Below, piece after piece: positions 37,794-48,156 of a DNA stretch of 61,680 nt. Numbering within the stretch: the first letter of the stretch is position 1; each line of letters begins with the position of its first letter. This DNA comes from Bacillota bacterium (GTDB lineage: Bacteria > Bacillota > Desulfotomaculia > Desulfotomaculales > Pelotomaculaceae). The stretch lies in contig JAKPTB010000002.1 of the NCBI GenBank assembly GCA_029555205.1, positions 1 through 61,680 on the forward strand, in the 5' to 3' direction. The position numbers and the translations under genes are program-made. The notes below the pieces were generated by a model that saw nothing but the letters and a program-made list of their open reading frames with translations, was not told where the DNA came from and did no database searches.

Positions 37794-38243
37794 TCGTCCC
37801 TCCCATCACATTAAAACAAAATTTTTGAAGAACTTCAGCTTAAGGACCTTTGCTCTCCATTTAGCTGCGGCTTGCGTCATCTCCCCCCTGGCTGGTATAG
37901 ACAACTTATGGCCGTATATATTGTGTTTTTAAATATAATGTGTTTTAATTAAGCGCACCTTACAGAAACATTAATAATCTATTAACGATCCGGGATAATC
38001 GAATAGACTCAAGATAAAATCTTTAAAGGGCTTAAAACGGCGGAAATCTGAAGGATCAGCCCCTCTGACGGGGGGACTGATAAAAAACAGCCCGGATCAT
38101 CCAACCCCGGGGCTGTTTTTCATTTTATTCTGCATTTTTTTCAACCGGACTTGCCCACTTCCCCTGCAGAAAGTGGGTTCTTTTACTTTATTTAAATAAA
38201 TGTATATAATTATATTCATACATTACATTCTTCATATTTTTAT
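37794..38243. other. 450-base intergenic region with a possible small plus-strand RNA
   Basis: AT-rich next to fprA, then a more GC-rich block. On the plus strand TTAATA, 17 bases, GATAAT (near 37990) could be a promoter; a hairpin ATCAG-CCCC...GGGG-CTGAT follows at 38055-38081 and a bidirectional terminator ends at 38120. The transcript would be about 120 nt. No known RNA family was recognised. Confidence 0.4.
38086..38120. terminator. Bidirectional terminator upstream of fprA
   Basis: AACAGCCC/GGGCTGTT stem with T-runs on both strands (TTTTT after it on plus, TTTTTT on minus). It can end the minus-strand HAD nucleotidase transcript, 124 bases after its stop. Confidence 0.8.
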
Positions 38244-38837
38244 CTAGATCCGGGGCCCTGCTGTGTGGGACGGGTTTAAAAGGTGCGGTTCAATCATAAT
38301 TGTCCGGTATACATCAAACCAGGAATAGGCACGGTAAACAAGATCCGGCAGGGCACCCTGGTTATAGGGAGCATCCAGCAGCAAGACGGGAACCCCCGCC
38401 GAGCTTACTTTAACGCCGATTTCCAGCGTATCTTCCACAAGTACGCTTAAGTTTCTGGAAAGGCAGGCTTCTTTTTTTTCATGGCTGCCCAGGAGGATCA
38501 GTTCATCATAAGGCAGGTTGTGTTTATTCAGCCAGTCCACGGTTTCCTGCTTGTATCTTTCGTCTCTTGCCGTAACAATATAAATATCGTGCTGTTTTTT
38601 AATCATGCCCAGATATTGAGAAGCTCCTGTTATGGGCATCGGTCTGGTCATTAGATATCTGCCCTTGCGGGCTAAAAACACGGACAATTCCAGTGGCGTA
38701 ACTTCATAAGTCTCGCAGATATCCAAAAGACGGATTTGTTCCACACGCTTGTCTTTTTTGAAGTAACTGTTAAGTTCATTGATCCACAGGGAAAGGCTGT
38801 CTGCCAGGACCCCGTCAATATCGACACCAATTCGCAC
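38244..38837 (-). CDS. HAD-superfamily 5'-nucleotidase-like hydrolase (NT5C family)
   Basis: 198 residues from GTG 38837, chosen because GGGGG sits 7 bases upstream and the HAD motif I follows at once: RIGVDIDGVLADS with the two catalytic Asp. Motif II is IVTARDERYKQETVDWL, and the later Lys and VEDTLEIGVKVSSAGVPVLLLDAPYN are motifs III and IV. Relatives dephosphorylate pyrimidine deoxynucleotides, but many are uncharacterised. An in-frame extension to 38912 has no ribosome site. Monocistronic with its own terminator. Confidence 0.85.
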   Translation of the reverse strand: MRIGVDIDGVLADSLSLWINELNSYFKKDKRVEQIRLLDICETYEVTPLELSVFLARKGRYLMTRPMPITGASQYLGMIKKQHDIYIVTARDERYKQETVDWLNKHNLPYDELILLGSHEKKEACLSRNLSVLVEDTLEIGVKVSSAGVPVLLLDAPYNQGALPDLVYRAYSWFDVYRTIMIEPHLLNPSHTAGPRI

Positions 38838-39117
38838 AGGCAACCCCCGTCCAGCAACAAAGATTACATACACCATAATATTCCACTGTCCCGGCATAAT
38901 TCCCTGCCTCATGCTCTTTAAAAACTCCCATCACACTACTAAAATTGTAAAATTCTTATCCTGAAAATAGACATTTTTCATCCTTCTGCTGGTGCCGCAT
39001 AGCAGCATAGGTGTCTAACCGCTGACTCCCAATCAATTATTTGAACCTTCAACATGAATTCATTAATTTGTCAATCCCGGGATTTTCTTTTTTCCAGCTG
39101 TTTATTTAATTTTCTAA

Positions 39118-39891
39118 TCAATAAGTGAACGCAACTCCCCCGATAATTGTACTTAAAGGCCTGGACCAGAGCCATTTATTCGTAACATAGGTCGCAAAAA
39201 AATAGAGGGCGCCGTTGGTAGGATCCCAGCCATTCACCGCATCTTTTGCCGCCCGGATACAATCAGGCGTGGCAGGACGGTTAATCCAACCGTTCATTAC
39301 CGGCTCAAACTGGTAGGTCCCATCTTCATACTGGTAAATAACACTGCGGATAGTGTTGGGGAAAACTGAGCTTCTCACACGGTTCAAGACAACCGCACCG
39401 ACCGCCACCTTGCCGGCGTAAGGTTCCCCGTCCGCCTCGGCAGTAATCAGCCTGGCCAGGAGGTCAAGGTCCTGCGGAGCTATCCCTGAACGGCCCTGTC
39501 CGTTTCCCCCCCTGGAAGCCGGGGGTATGTATATATTTGAGCCGGGATAAATCAGATCGGGGTTGTTGAGACCGTTTTGTCTGATAATATCCTGGTAATT
39601 AACACCGGTCCGCCTGGCGATCTGGAAGATGCTGTCCCCGGCCTTTACTGTGTACGTATAGCCGCCACCGGCAGCACTGTCGGGAATGTAAAGCTTTTGT
39701 CCGGGATAAATCAAGGAGCTTTGGATACCGTTGTTTGCCATCAGGTTGTTCAGGGAAATGCCGTAATTCTGGCTGATCAGGTAAAGACTTTCACCGGGAG
39801 ATACGGTGTGGATGGCAGCCTGTGCCGCAACAGGTAGTGTTAAAAGAGCAACTAAAACAAAAAAGCCCATGAGCACACGGGTAGCATTCAT
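39118..39891 (-). CDS. Spore cortex-lytic type cell wall hydrolase with two LysM domains (SleB/CwlJ family)
   Basis: 257 residues. Signal peptide about 1-25 (LVALLTLPVAAQA). Two LysM domains (27-70 and 78-123) each contain the LYIP-type ending. A Gly-rich linker precedes the Hydrolase_2 domain (about 137-257) with LLARLITAEADGEPYAGKVAVGAVVLNRV, the catalytic Glu region, and GALYFFATYVTN. SleB relatives cleave cortex peptidoglycan in germination or act in vegetative walls; the gene order (LysM first) fits YkvT/SleB. It supports a spore-forming host. Confidence 0.93.
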   Translation of the reverse strand: MNATRVLMGFFVLVALLTLPVAAQAAIHTVSPGESLYLISQNYGISLNNLMANNGIQSSLIYPGQKLYIPDSAAGGGYTYTVKAGDSIFQIARRTGVNYQDIIRQNGLNNPDLIYPGSNIYIPPASRGGNGQGRSGIAPQDLDLLARLITAEADGEPYAGKVAVGAVVLNRVRSSVFPNTIRSVIYQYEDGTYQFEPVMNGWINRPATPDCIRAAKDAVNGWDPTNGALYFFATYVTNKWLWSRPLSTIIGGVAFTY

Positions 39892-40237
39892 AACTTGAAC
39901 TCCCTCCTCCGGCCTCCGGGGTTAGTTAATGGGTTCGGATTGAGGGTACCCTACGATTGAGCGTGGATTACAGGTTACAGGTATCCTTCAGGTGGTAACT
40001 AAGACGGCACATATGCTGCCAGGAGCTTTTTACGATCCGGCTTCCACGCCTGCATCGATTCACCCGAAAAGATTCCCCCGTACCCACTGGATAGGGGATT
40101 CGGCCTTTTTTTTTACAATTATACATTTCTTTATGCATATTGGCTATGACAAAATATTGTCAATTATACAGGGACAAAAAAAACAGCCTGTTATTGACTA
40201 GGCTGTTATGAACTGGTTAATCATTATTAATACTTAT
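39892..40237. other. Intergenic region upstream of the SleB-like gene
   Basis: 346 bases with no gene. Holds the terminator of the zinc-ribbon gene (40176-40207) and an AT-rich stretch with TATAAT-like sequence near 40115-40120 on the minus strand that may be the SleB promoter. No -35 was fixed. Confidence 0.45.
40176..40207 (-). terminator. Terminator of the zinc-ribbon coiled-coil gene
   Basis: Minus-strand AACAGCCT (40207-40200) pairs with AGGCTGTT (40189-40182) and is followed by a run of eight T's. It lies 31 bases past the stop at 40238. Confidence 0.88.
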
Positions 40238-40627
40238 TTACCCGGCAGGGTTATCGTCGACAATTTTAGTTCCACAAATATAACAGAATTTTGCTACATA
40301 AGGAAGCTGGGTTTGACAACTGGGGCATGTGGGAGGCTTCGGATTCAGTCTGGCAATTTGTTCGTGCAGTTCGGCCATTTCTGTTTCAAGTTCCCTGGTG
40401 CTCTGGAGCAGGCGGTCCACTTCGTCTTCTAATCCCTCTTCTCCCTTATACTGCATAAAAACAAGGTTGCCCAACGCGGAAAGGTTGTTCTCCATCTCCT
40501 TTTCCAGTTTTGAAATTTCCATCTTCAGCCTGGTTGTCTCAACCAGGTCGCTGGATTTCTTACCGATTGTCCTGGCGCCTTCACCAAGACTTTTAGCTCC
40601 TTCGGTTACCTTTTTAAAAATAGTCAG
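40238..40627 (-). CDS. Coiled-coil zinc-ribbon protein, probably with a CTG start
   Basis: The frame from the only ATG (40522) gives 94 residues, but coding-like sequence continues upstream: FKKVTEGAKSLGEGARTIGKK, then SSDLVETTRLKMEISKLE. No ATG, GTG or TTG opens this stretch. A CTG at 40627, seven bases after GGGGGG, would start it (about 129 residues); an ATT one codon earlier is the other choice. The middle is a coiled coil (about 40-95). The C-terminus has CPSCQTQLPYVAKFCYICG, a zinc ribbon. Family of small clostridial zinc-ribbon proteins of unknown role. Confidence 0.7.
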   Translation of the reverse strand: MTIFKKVTEGAKSLGEGARTIGKKSSDLVETTRLKMEISKLEKEMENNLSALGNLVFMQYKGEEGLEDEVDRLLQSTRELETEMAELHEQIARLNPKPPTCPSCQTQLPYVAKFCYICGTKIVDDNPAG

Positions 40628-40716
40628 AATACCGCCCCCCCTGTGTAATGGTATTTATATTTTGATAATTCAAGATTAACACAAGATTTCCCTTCTAAAA
40701 CATGGCGCTTATTAAA

Positions 40717-41160
40717 CTATTTTACCGTTTCCAGCCACTCCTGATAACTGTCAAGCTCACGGTTGACAGCGGCATCCGCCTCCTTGTTTTCCTCCCTGGG
40801 CACATGCTTAACAGACACCTGAAGAGATGGGCTCATGGCCAGGCTTTCCCAAACACGCCAGGCTATTTCCTGAAGAGCCGGCTCTTTTATTTTGTATTGC
40901 CGGTTAAACTGGCGCACCACCAGCTCGCTGTCGCTCCTTACTTCAGCCTCCAGTCCACCGTATTCTCCGGCCATGTAAACAAGCGCCTCCACCGCTTCCT
41001 CCAGAGCGCTCCACTCGGCGTAGTTGTTGGTCAGGGAGGGTCCTAAAAATTTGCTCCTGGTTGTCAGCACCCTTCCATCCTCGCCGGTTACGATCATGGC
41101 GGTGGCGGCAGGACCGGGATTGCCGCGGCTCCCGCCATCTATGTTAACATATACTTTCAA
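40717..41160 (-). CDS. Ribonuclease HI family protein
   Basis: 147 residues. Carries the four acidic active-site positions: DGGSRGNPGPAATA (Asp8), TNNYAEWSALEEAVEAL (Glu48), RSDSELVVRQFN (Asp) and ENKEADAAVNREL (Asp). Lacks the basic protrusion of E. coli RnhA, like archaeal and Bacillus YpdQ-type short RNases H. Would cleave RNA in RNA:DNA hybrids. Short gap to the zinc protein gene upstream at 41202, so possibly co-transcribed. Confidence 0.93.
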   Translation of the reverse strand: MKVYVNIDGGSRGNPGPAATAMIVTGEDGRVLTTRSKFLGPSLTNNYAEWSALEEAVEALVYMAGEYGGLEAEVRSDSELVVRQFNRQYKIKEPALQEIAWRVWESLAMSPSLQVSVKHVPREENKEADAAVNRELDSYQEWLETVK

Positions 41161-41201
41161 TCAAAACACCCCACATAAGAAACGGGTTTTCCCCCGGTAT
41201 T

Positions 41202-41516
41202 CTAATATCTCTGCCTCTTTTGACGGTAACACCGCTGGCAGTAAACGGGCCGGTCCTCTTTCGGCTTGAAGGGTACATCGGTCAGGACACCACACTCTGC
41301 GCAGACAGCTTCAAAGATTTGTCGCGCGGCTCCGGTCCGCCCATCCGTTCTTTTATAACCGGCTTCACTCATTCTGGCCTTTCTAGCCGCCCGGCATTCC
41401 TGACAACGTGACGGTGCGTGCTCTAATCCCTTCTCAGCAAAGAACTCCTGTTCAGACACTGAGAAAATAAAATCCTTTCCACACTCCTTGCAGGTAAGCA
41501 ATTTATCCTCGAACAT
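41202..41516 (-). CDS. Small zinc-binding protein with two Cys4-type sites
   Basis: 104 residues from ATG 41516, which has AAGGGAGG at good spacing. N-terminal zinc site FEDKLLTCKECGKDFIF with RCQECRAARKARM, followed by a C-terminal site CAECGVLTDVPF and PVYCQRCYRQKR. This arrangement is common in Firmicutes and Chloroflexi proteins annotated only as zinc-ribbon or trcl-type zinc-binding. No known function. An in-frame extension to 41561 lacks support. Confidence 0.85.
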   Translation of the reverse strand: MFEDKLLTCKECGKDFIFSVSEQEFFAEKGLEHAPSRCQECRAARKARMSEAGYKRTDGRTGAARQIFEAVCAECGVLTDVPFKPKEDRPVYCQRCYRQKRQRY

Positions 41517-42039
41517 AAAGATCCTCCCTTTTCGAATTTCTTGCGTTGGGAACCAAATCAAATCCTATCCCTCGGAAAACTCTAAAGAGAAGAACTTTTT
41601 GAATTGCCTCCTGCAAGATTTCATTATATATTATACCAAGGAGGCTACAAAATGCAAGGTTACATAAAAAAGGAAAAACCTGGCCCTTGAGAAGCTGCCA
41701 GCCATATTGTTCCACATTTTCATCTGAATAATTACGGATCAGCCCCAATATCAACCAGGGTCATCACTTTTGGGAAGGTATTACCCGTCCGGTTTCCCCA
41801 TTCGGATGCCTAACCCGGCACTTCGCTTGCCAAACAAAAAAAGAACCCGGAGGCTCTTCATCTAACGGAAAAAACCTTCTTATTATGGAAGCCTGGCCTA
41901 ATTCCTTCTTTTACTGTTAAACACTTTTAAAGTTAAACCCTGCCAATCAAATACTCAAACAGATCCTGCAAATTAAGCTTGCCCTTCTATTTCAGCTCAA
42001 TTCTTAGATTAGCGTAGTTTCCTCTCCAAGGGACCTGAT
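41517..42039. other. Intergenic region with one weak terminator
   Basis: About 520 bases without a supported gene. It contains GAGCC/GGTTC with seven T's on the minus strand (41856-41836). A frame of 83 codons overlapping the zinc-protein start is hydrophobic and Lys-poor but has no ribosome site, so it is not called. Confidence 0.5.
41836..41856 (-). terminator. Weak terminator downstream of the 42.0-kb small gene
   Basis: 5-bp stem (GAGCC/GGTTC, one G-U) with a 4-base loop and seven T's on the minus strand. About 185 bases after the stop at 42040. Confidence 0.45.
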
Positions 42040-42255
42040 TCATGCTTCCACTAGCTTCACTTTATCGAAGAATATCAGCACCTCACAGCGATCTTTACTA
42101 TTTAGGACCGGTTCCTTTAGATCGATGTCCACCCCTGTATCCTTAACAACATAATGCTCGCCGGCCTTTAATGTCCGCCTAAACCGCCAGAACTCCCACC
42201 ATTTTTTATCCACCGGCACAACGACAACCTTCGATACCTTGTAAGTCGGCTTCAT
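42040..42255 (-). CDS. Small hypothetical protein
   Basis: 71 residues. No family recognised. It has a basic/aromatic block VDKKWWEFWRFRRTLKAGEHY followed by an acidic beta-like half (VDIDLKEPVLNSKDRCEVLIFFDKV). No signal peptide or membrane segment. GGAGGGAG seven bases before ATG 42255 makes translation likely. It is isolated, with long intergenic stretches on both sides. Confidence 0.65.
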   Translation of the reverse strand: MKPTYKVSKVVVVPVDKKWWEFWRFRRTLKAGEHYVVKDTGVDIDLKEPVLNSKDRCEVLIFFDKVKLVEA

Positions 42256-42375
42256 AACGCTCCCTCCTAGAACAATGCTCTTAAATAAACCTTTTTTCTT
42301 TCTTTAAACTTTTAAAGGTAACAACCTGCTAAGGTTCGTCCACCAGAACATGACTACCCGCAAGCTTATTTCCCC

Positions 42376-42408
42376 AAAGCAATGAACTTCTTCCAGGTTC
42401 ATTGCTTT
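42376..42408. other. Perfect 12-bp stem-loop
   Basis: AAAGCAATGAAC and GTTCATTGCTTT flank a 9-base loop. No U-tract on either strand (ACGG after it on plus, GGGG on minus), so probably not a simple terminator. Confidence 0.7.
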
Positions 42409-42720
42409 ACGGAGCCGGGGATGAGTCCTGAAAGTAAGCAAATTAGCCGGGCTACCGACGCAGCCCGACTGCCTGTATATTTAAAAACAGAAGGATAGAG
42501 AAAAAATTCACAAGAAAAAATATTTTACCACCTTGCGGGCCTGCCCAGAGTAAAAAGCAATTATTGGTATTTATCTTTTTCTTTGCTGCATATTATATTC
42601 TTTTGTTCCTTTTATGAAATAATTTTACACCCTCAAATTGCCAAAGTGAAATATATGTTCACGATTGTAATTATAAGTCCAACTTATCAATATCCGGTAT
42701 ACACAAATACAATTCCCTTT

Positions 42721-42812
42721 CAGCATAATTCAAATAACATAATCAATTTTGCTTTATAAACTGGACAACAAGGAAGAGGTGGGCGTCAGCATCATTCAAA
42801 TAACATAATCAA
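42721..42812. repeat. 26-bp direct repeat, 66 bp apart, upstream of the DUF1540 gene
   Basis: Copies 42721-42746 and 42787-42812 differ at one base; both contain ATTCAAATAACATAATCAA. CCGGTATA also occurs twice nearby (around 42690 and 42824). Confidence 0.8.
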
Positions 42813-42980
42813 GTGGAATTCCGGTATATAACTACCCGGTTTATAAAAATTATTCATCCCAGGCTATGCTATTATTCACAGGCTTCCTCAATCGACAACC
42901 TATAGTAATAATTTTTGATTGAACGGCAAAGAATAAGAAGCGAAAATAATTAATTCAAGAGAAAGGGGTTTAACCATTAG

Positions 42981-43229
42981 ATGAACCAGCATATTCACTG
43001 TATCGTAAATGACTGTCATTACTGGCAACAGGGAAACAAATGTGCAGCCAACGAAATCCTGGTCTCTACGGATGAGTTCGGCAGCAGCCAGCCAGACAGG
43101 ATTGACGCCGCCATGGCCAATCAGCTTACACCAGCTGCAGCCGGTTCCTGCATGTCCACCTGTTGTAAGTCTTACGTTTCAAAGGACTCCAATCAGATTA
43201 ATGCTGACGGCATTAAAAGAATGACCTAG
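42981..43229 (+). CDS. DUF1540 protein
   Basis: 82 residues with the DUF1540 cysteine pattern: HCIVNDCHYWQQGNKCAANEI near the start, and GSCMSTCCKSYV later. Probably binds a metal through Cys; function unknown, common in spore-forming clostridia. ATG 42981 has AAAGGGG about 11 bases upstream. A nested terminator follows. Confidence 0.88.
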   Translation: MNQHIHCIVNDCHYWQQGNKCAANEILVSTDEFGSSQPDRIDAAMANQLTPAAAGSCMSTCCKSYVSKDSNQINADGIKRMT

Positions 43230-43262
43230 TTCGAACAAAAATGGCTCTGATTTGAAAATACT

Positions 43263-43314
43263 AAAGGCGCTTTAAGGGGCTTTAAGTATACAACAGGACC
43301 CCTGGCGCCTTTTC
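43263..43314 (+). terminator. Terminator of the DUF1540 gene
   Basis: Nested stem AAAGGCGC...GCGCCTTTT with inner AGGGG/CCCCT, ending in TTTTC. 34 bases after the stop. Confidence 0.75.
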
Positions 43315-43392
43315 AATGTTTATGGAGTTTTGCACCTAATAACTAATGGCAAGCGCTTCCATCCCCGGAAGCCTTGCCATTACTTCTTTTCC

Positions 43393-43467
43393 TGGAGCCG
43401 ATGGTCGGATTCGAACCGACGACCTGCTCATTACGAGTGAGCTGCTCTACCCCTGAGCCACATCGGC
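43393..43467 (-). tRNA. tRNA-Thr (anticodon CGT), CCA encoded
   Basis: Minus-strand cloverleaf: acceptor GCCGATG/CATCGGC, D arm GCTC/GAGC, anticodon stem GCTCA/TGAGC with loop CTCGTAA (anticodon 43435-43433), T arm GTCGG-TTCGAAT-CCGAC, then T and genomic CCA. It reads ACG codons. The interval 43230-43761 otherwise holds only the DUF1540 terminator. Confidence 0.96.
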
Positions 43468-43761
43468 TTGTTACATATTATGCTTGAGCACTGTTCATTG
43501 TACCTTAACAGGTTCAAAAAGTCAACATGCTAAAGACCTTGTGGCAGGGCGCTGCTGGTGTAACCCAGCGGGCGGAATCCGCCGGCGCTCTCAAGCAAAG
43601 GGTATTGCCTGTCCTCGAGCCGCGTACAGCCCGCTCCGGCAAGATGCAATCCTGTTGATGGAGTTATTGCCTGTCGGTGCCATATCTGGATGGATCTTCT
43701 CAGGTTAATCTTATTCTGTTCACCTCCGGCAAATCATAGGTTTTCTTAAAAAACTGCGGAG

Positions 43762-45117
43762 GTGTTCGTCATCTGCAAACTTAAACTTTTACTCATTGTC
43801 ACAGCTACATGGTTATCCCTGCTGCTTGCAGTGCAGCAGCAAGCAGCTGCGGCCTGCCGGATCGTCATCAACAAGGGGACAAATCAACTGGCCTTTTTTA
43901 AAGACGGCATCCTTCTGGACGTATTTCCGGTTGCTACCGGCCGGCAACCCGGTTATACACCGGAGGGAAACTGGAAAGTTGTGGTCAAACTTGTCCACCC
44001 TTCCTGGCGCAACCCCGCAGGCGGCCCGTTAATCCCCGGCGGTGTGCCGGCAAATCCGCTGGGTCCCCGCTGGCTCGGGCTGAACGCGCTGGGTACAGGC
44101 GGGTACAGCTACGGCGTGCATGGCAATAACAACCCCTCTTCCATTGGAACTTATGCTACTTCCGGCTGCATCCGGATGCACAACGACGATATTCTCTGGC
44201 TTTACGACCGTGTCCCCCTGGGGTCGGAAGTGTCCATCATCAACAGTGCAGAGAACCTTAATAACTGGAAGAGCATTAACAGGGTAACAGTAAACGGTTC
44301 CGTGCCCGATTTCCAGCCGCACCTGGGGCCGGTCCAGGCCGGAGCCACTACCTTTCTCCCGGTGCGGCCCCTGGCAACAGCGCTGGGCTATCAGCTCTTC
44401 TGGAATGAAGTTGACCATGTGCTCACCCTGGCCAATTTCGAACGGGAAATAAGCATCACCCCGGACAGCAACAGGGTTACCTTAAACAATACTGTATTAA
44501 CAGCTGAAAAAACTCCCTTTCTCCTTGAGGACAGGATTTTTGTTGACACAACTTTCTTTAAAAGCTTCATGGATGCGGAAACAAGTCTGGAAGACGGGGG
44601 CCGGACCCTGGCTCTGAAACTTCCCGTGGACCCTGCCTACAGCGGGCTGGCCAGATATCACCTTTCCCTCCAGATTGATGAAAAAAGTATTGACCTGCCG
44701 GAAGAATTTACTCCCCTCAGGGAGGGGCAGCATTTACTTGTTCCACTGCGAAAAGTCTGCTCAGCCGCCGGAGCGGCAGTAAACTGGAACGAAAGGGCAA
44801 AATCCGTGGAAATTCTGCGCAGGGGAAAATTCGTATCCATCCCGGTGAACGGTTCCTCCGCATTCATCAATGGCGCTGCAAACGCAACACCGGCTAACCT
44901 CCGGATCATAAACGGGATATCCTTTATCAACCTGAGCTTCCTGAAAGACGTATTCGGCTTTCTGACTGACCTTGACAGTAAGGCCAGGGTTCTAAAGATC
45001 TCTACGGACTTCACCGGGGCAGGCAACCTGCTGAATAGTTGGCATACCGGTTCCGGGACTTCTCCTGTCAAGCAGGGTACAGGGGTCCCGGGGGAACTGC
45101 CTTGCAGGGCCTCGTAA
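43762..45117 (+). CDS. L,D-transpeptidase (YkuD) with C-terminal copper amine oxidase-like (stalk) domains
   Basis: 451 residues. Signal peptide about 1-31 (LLLIVTATWLSLLLAVQQQAAA). YkuD domain about 33-160 with catalytic YGVHGNNNPSSIGTYATSGCIRMHN (His and Cys present, motif shown across two lines of the fold). Two Cu-amine-oxidase N-terminal-like domains follow, marked by FLPVRPLATALGYQLFWNEV and LLVPLRKVCSAAGAAVNWNE. Should cross-link or anchor peptidoglycan outside the membrane. GTG start sits on GGAGGTG, so the true start is a little uncertain. Convergent with groEL. Confidence 0.92.
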   Translation: MFVICKLKLLLIVTATWLSLLLAVQQQAAAACRIVINKGTNQLAFFKDGILLDVFPVATGRQPGYTPEGNWKVVVKLVHPSWRNPAGGPLIPGGVPANPLGPRWLGLNALGTGGYSYGVHGNNNPSSIGTYATSGCIRMHNDDILWLYDRVPLGSEVSIINSAENLNNWKSINRVTVNGSVPDFQPHLGPVQAGATTFLPVRPLATALGYQLFWNEVDHVLTLANFEREISITPDSNRVTLNNTVLTAEKTPFLLEDRIFVDTTFFKSFMDAETSLEDGGRTLALKLPVDPAYSGLARYHLSLQIDEKSIDLPEEFTPLREGQHLLVPLRKVCSAAGAAVNWNERAKSVEILRRGKFVSIPVNGSSAFINGAANATPANLRIINGISFINLSFLKDVFGFLTDLDSKARVLKISTDFTGAGNLLNSWHTGSGTSPVKQGTGVPGELPCRAS

Positions 45118-45133
45118 TAAAAAGCTCGTAAAT

Positions 45134-45181
45134 AAAAAAAAGAGGTTTCTCAAAAGTTTAGCGAGCTGATGAGAAACCTCT
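45134..45181 (-). terminator. groEL terminator (shared end with the transpeptidase gene)
   Basis: Perfect 11-bp stem AGAGGTTTCTC/GAGAAACCTCT with a 19-base loop, followed on the minus strand by seven or more T's. About 100 bases after the groEL stop. The plus strand lacks a T-run. Confidence 0.88.
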
Positions 45182-45284
45182 AAGACCATTATATTTTACA
45201 TTCCGTGCGCATTTCGTGATCATGGGTAAGGGGCCGAAGGCCCGGCCCCTTGTTTATAAGTTTATTTATAAGGGTTGGGCTAAC

Positions 45285-47232
<1,948 letters not shown>

Positions 47233-47266
47233 TTTAACCCCTCCTCACTGGTTTGCTTGCACTTTG

Positions 47267-47293
47267 TTAGCACTCATTATAGGCGAGTGCTAG
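47267..47293. promoter_or_regulatory. CIRCE operator (HrcA site) of groESL
   Basis: TTAGCACTC, 9 bases, GAGTGCTAG: one base short of the full consensus inverted repeat. It follows the -10 of the groESL promoter, the classic HrcA position. Confidence 0.96.
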
Positions 47294-47306
47294 CACCTAC
47301 GTAAAT

Positions 47307-47335
47307 ATAATATAGAATTAGAAAATCAAAAGCAA
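47307..47335 (-). promoter_or_regulatory. groESL promoter
   Basis: TTGCTT (47335-47330), 17 bases, TATTAT (47312-47307) on the minus strand, just upstream of CIRCE. Confidence 0.7.
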
Positions 47336-47518
47336 ATTAAATCACCGCATAATTTTCCTTTTTATTAACGAATAATAGAAAAATAGCGGAGGATTGCTTT
47401 CAATTTCTTCTTCTATCTCGCCCTAAAGCATTTTTTTATTTGGCTCCTATAGAATGTTTTCCCATCTACTGATAATTTTATACAGATTTTTATAAATTTC
47501 TTGACGATTGTCCCCTGT

Positions 47519-48004
47519 TCAGGAACCACACTCACCGCCCCGGCCGGTGAGGATATCCAGGCCATGGGGGAGGGCCGGCAGAATCACCTCCAGGCATTCC
47601 TGTACACCTTTGACGCTGCCGGGCAAGTTAATAATCAAAGTACGGTTGCGCACACCGGCAACGGCTCTGGAAAGCATAGCATGTTTGGTTTTCTTCAGAC
47701 TCTCCCGGCGCATGGCCTCGGGCAGGCCGGGTACTTCGCGCTCTATGACTGCCAGAGTGGCCTCGGGTGTATTGTCGCGGGGGCTTAAACCGGTGCCCCC
47801 GGTGGTCAGGATCAGGTCAATTTTGAGCTTGTCGGACATATTGACCAACTCCTCCTTGAGGACATCCAGGTCGTCCGGCAGAACCTTATAGCTTACCACT
47901 TCACCCAACTCTTTAACCATTTCCCGGATCGCCGGGCCGCTCCTGTCAACCCGCTCCCCCCGGGAGCCTTTATCGCTTACCGTGATAATGCCTATTCTAT
48001 ACAT
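47519..48004 (-). CDS. mog: Molybdopterin adenylyltransferase (MogA/MoaB family)
   Basis: Adenylates molybdopterin before MoeA-driven metal insertion. 161 residues. Has ITVSDKGSRGERVDRSGP, DLILTTGGTGLSPRDNTPEA and LPGSVKGVQECLEVILPAL, the family's MPT-binding signature. The last gene of the Mo/W cofactor cluster, about 150 bases after moaC. MogA versus MoaB cannot be separated by sequence alone; since no second copy is in the window I read it as the adenylyltransferase. Confidence 0.93.
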   Translation of the reverse strand: MYRIGIITVSDKGSRGERVDRSGPAIREMVKELGEVVSYKVLPDDLDVLKEELVNMSDKLKIDLILTTGGTGLSPRDNTPEATLAVIEREVPGLPEAMRRESLKKTKHAMLSRAVAGVRNRTLIINLPGSVKGVQECLEVILPALPHGLDILTGRGGECGS

Positions 48005-48156
48005 AAAAATTTCAACTCCTGCCAGGTCCTCATACCTGTTTAGATTTAGTTCAGATCCAGGGTTTGTAAAGAAGAATTTGTAAAGAAGAAATAGCCCAAA
48101 AGGACTTCATTTAGATGTTTGCCAGGAACAGCTTGTAAGAATTAATACCGGGCTAT

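Larger units (their letters stand above)
42256..42980. other. 725-base AT-rich intergenic region with hairpins and repeats
   Basis: No coding frame. Holds a perfect 12-bp-stem hairpin (42376-42408), a CGGGCT/AGCCCG hairpin (42448-42467), and a 26-bp direct repeat (42721-42812). I cannot assign it to a known RNA class. Confidence 0.6.

Noticed and set aside
41503-41754. 83-codon minus-strand frame upstream of the small zinc protein
   Set aside because: Overlaps its start, no ribosome site, no family; reads like chance translation.
42415-42470. Hammerhead-like or riboswitch-like segment (TGAGTCC...GAAA)
   Set aside because: Stem II and the cleavage triplet cannot be placed; no family consensus fits.
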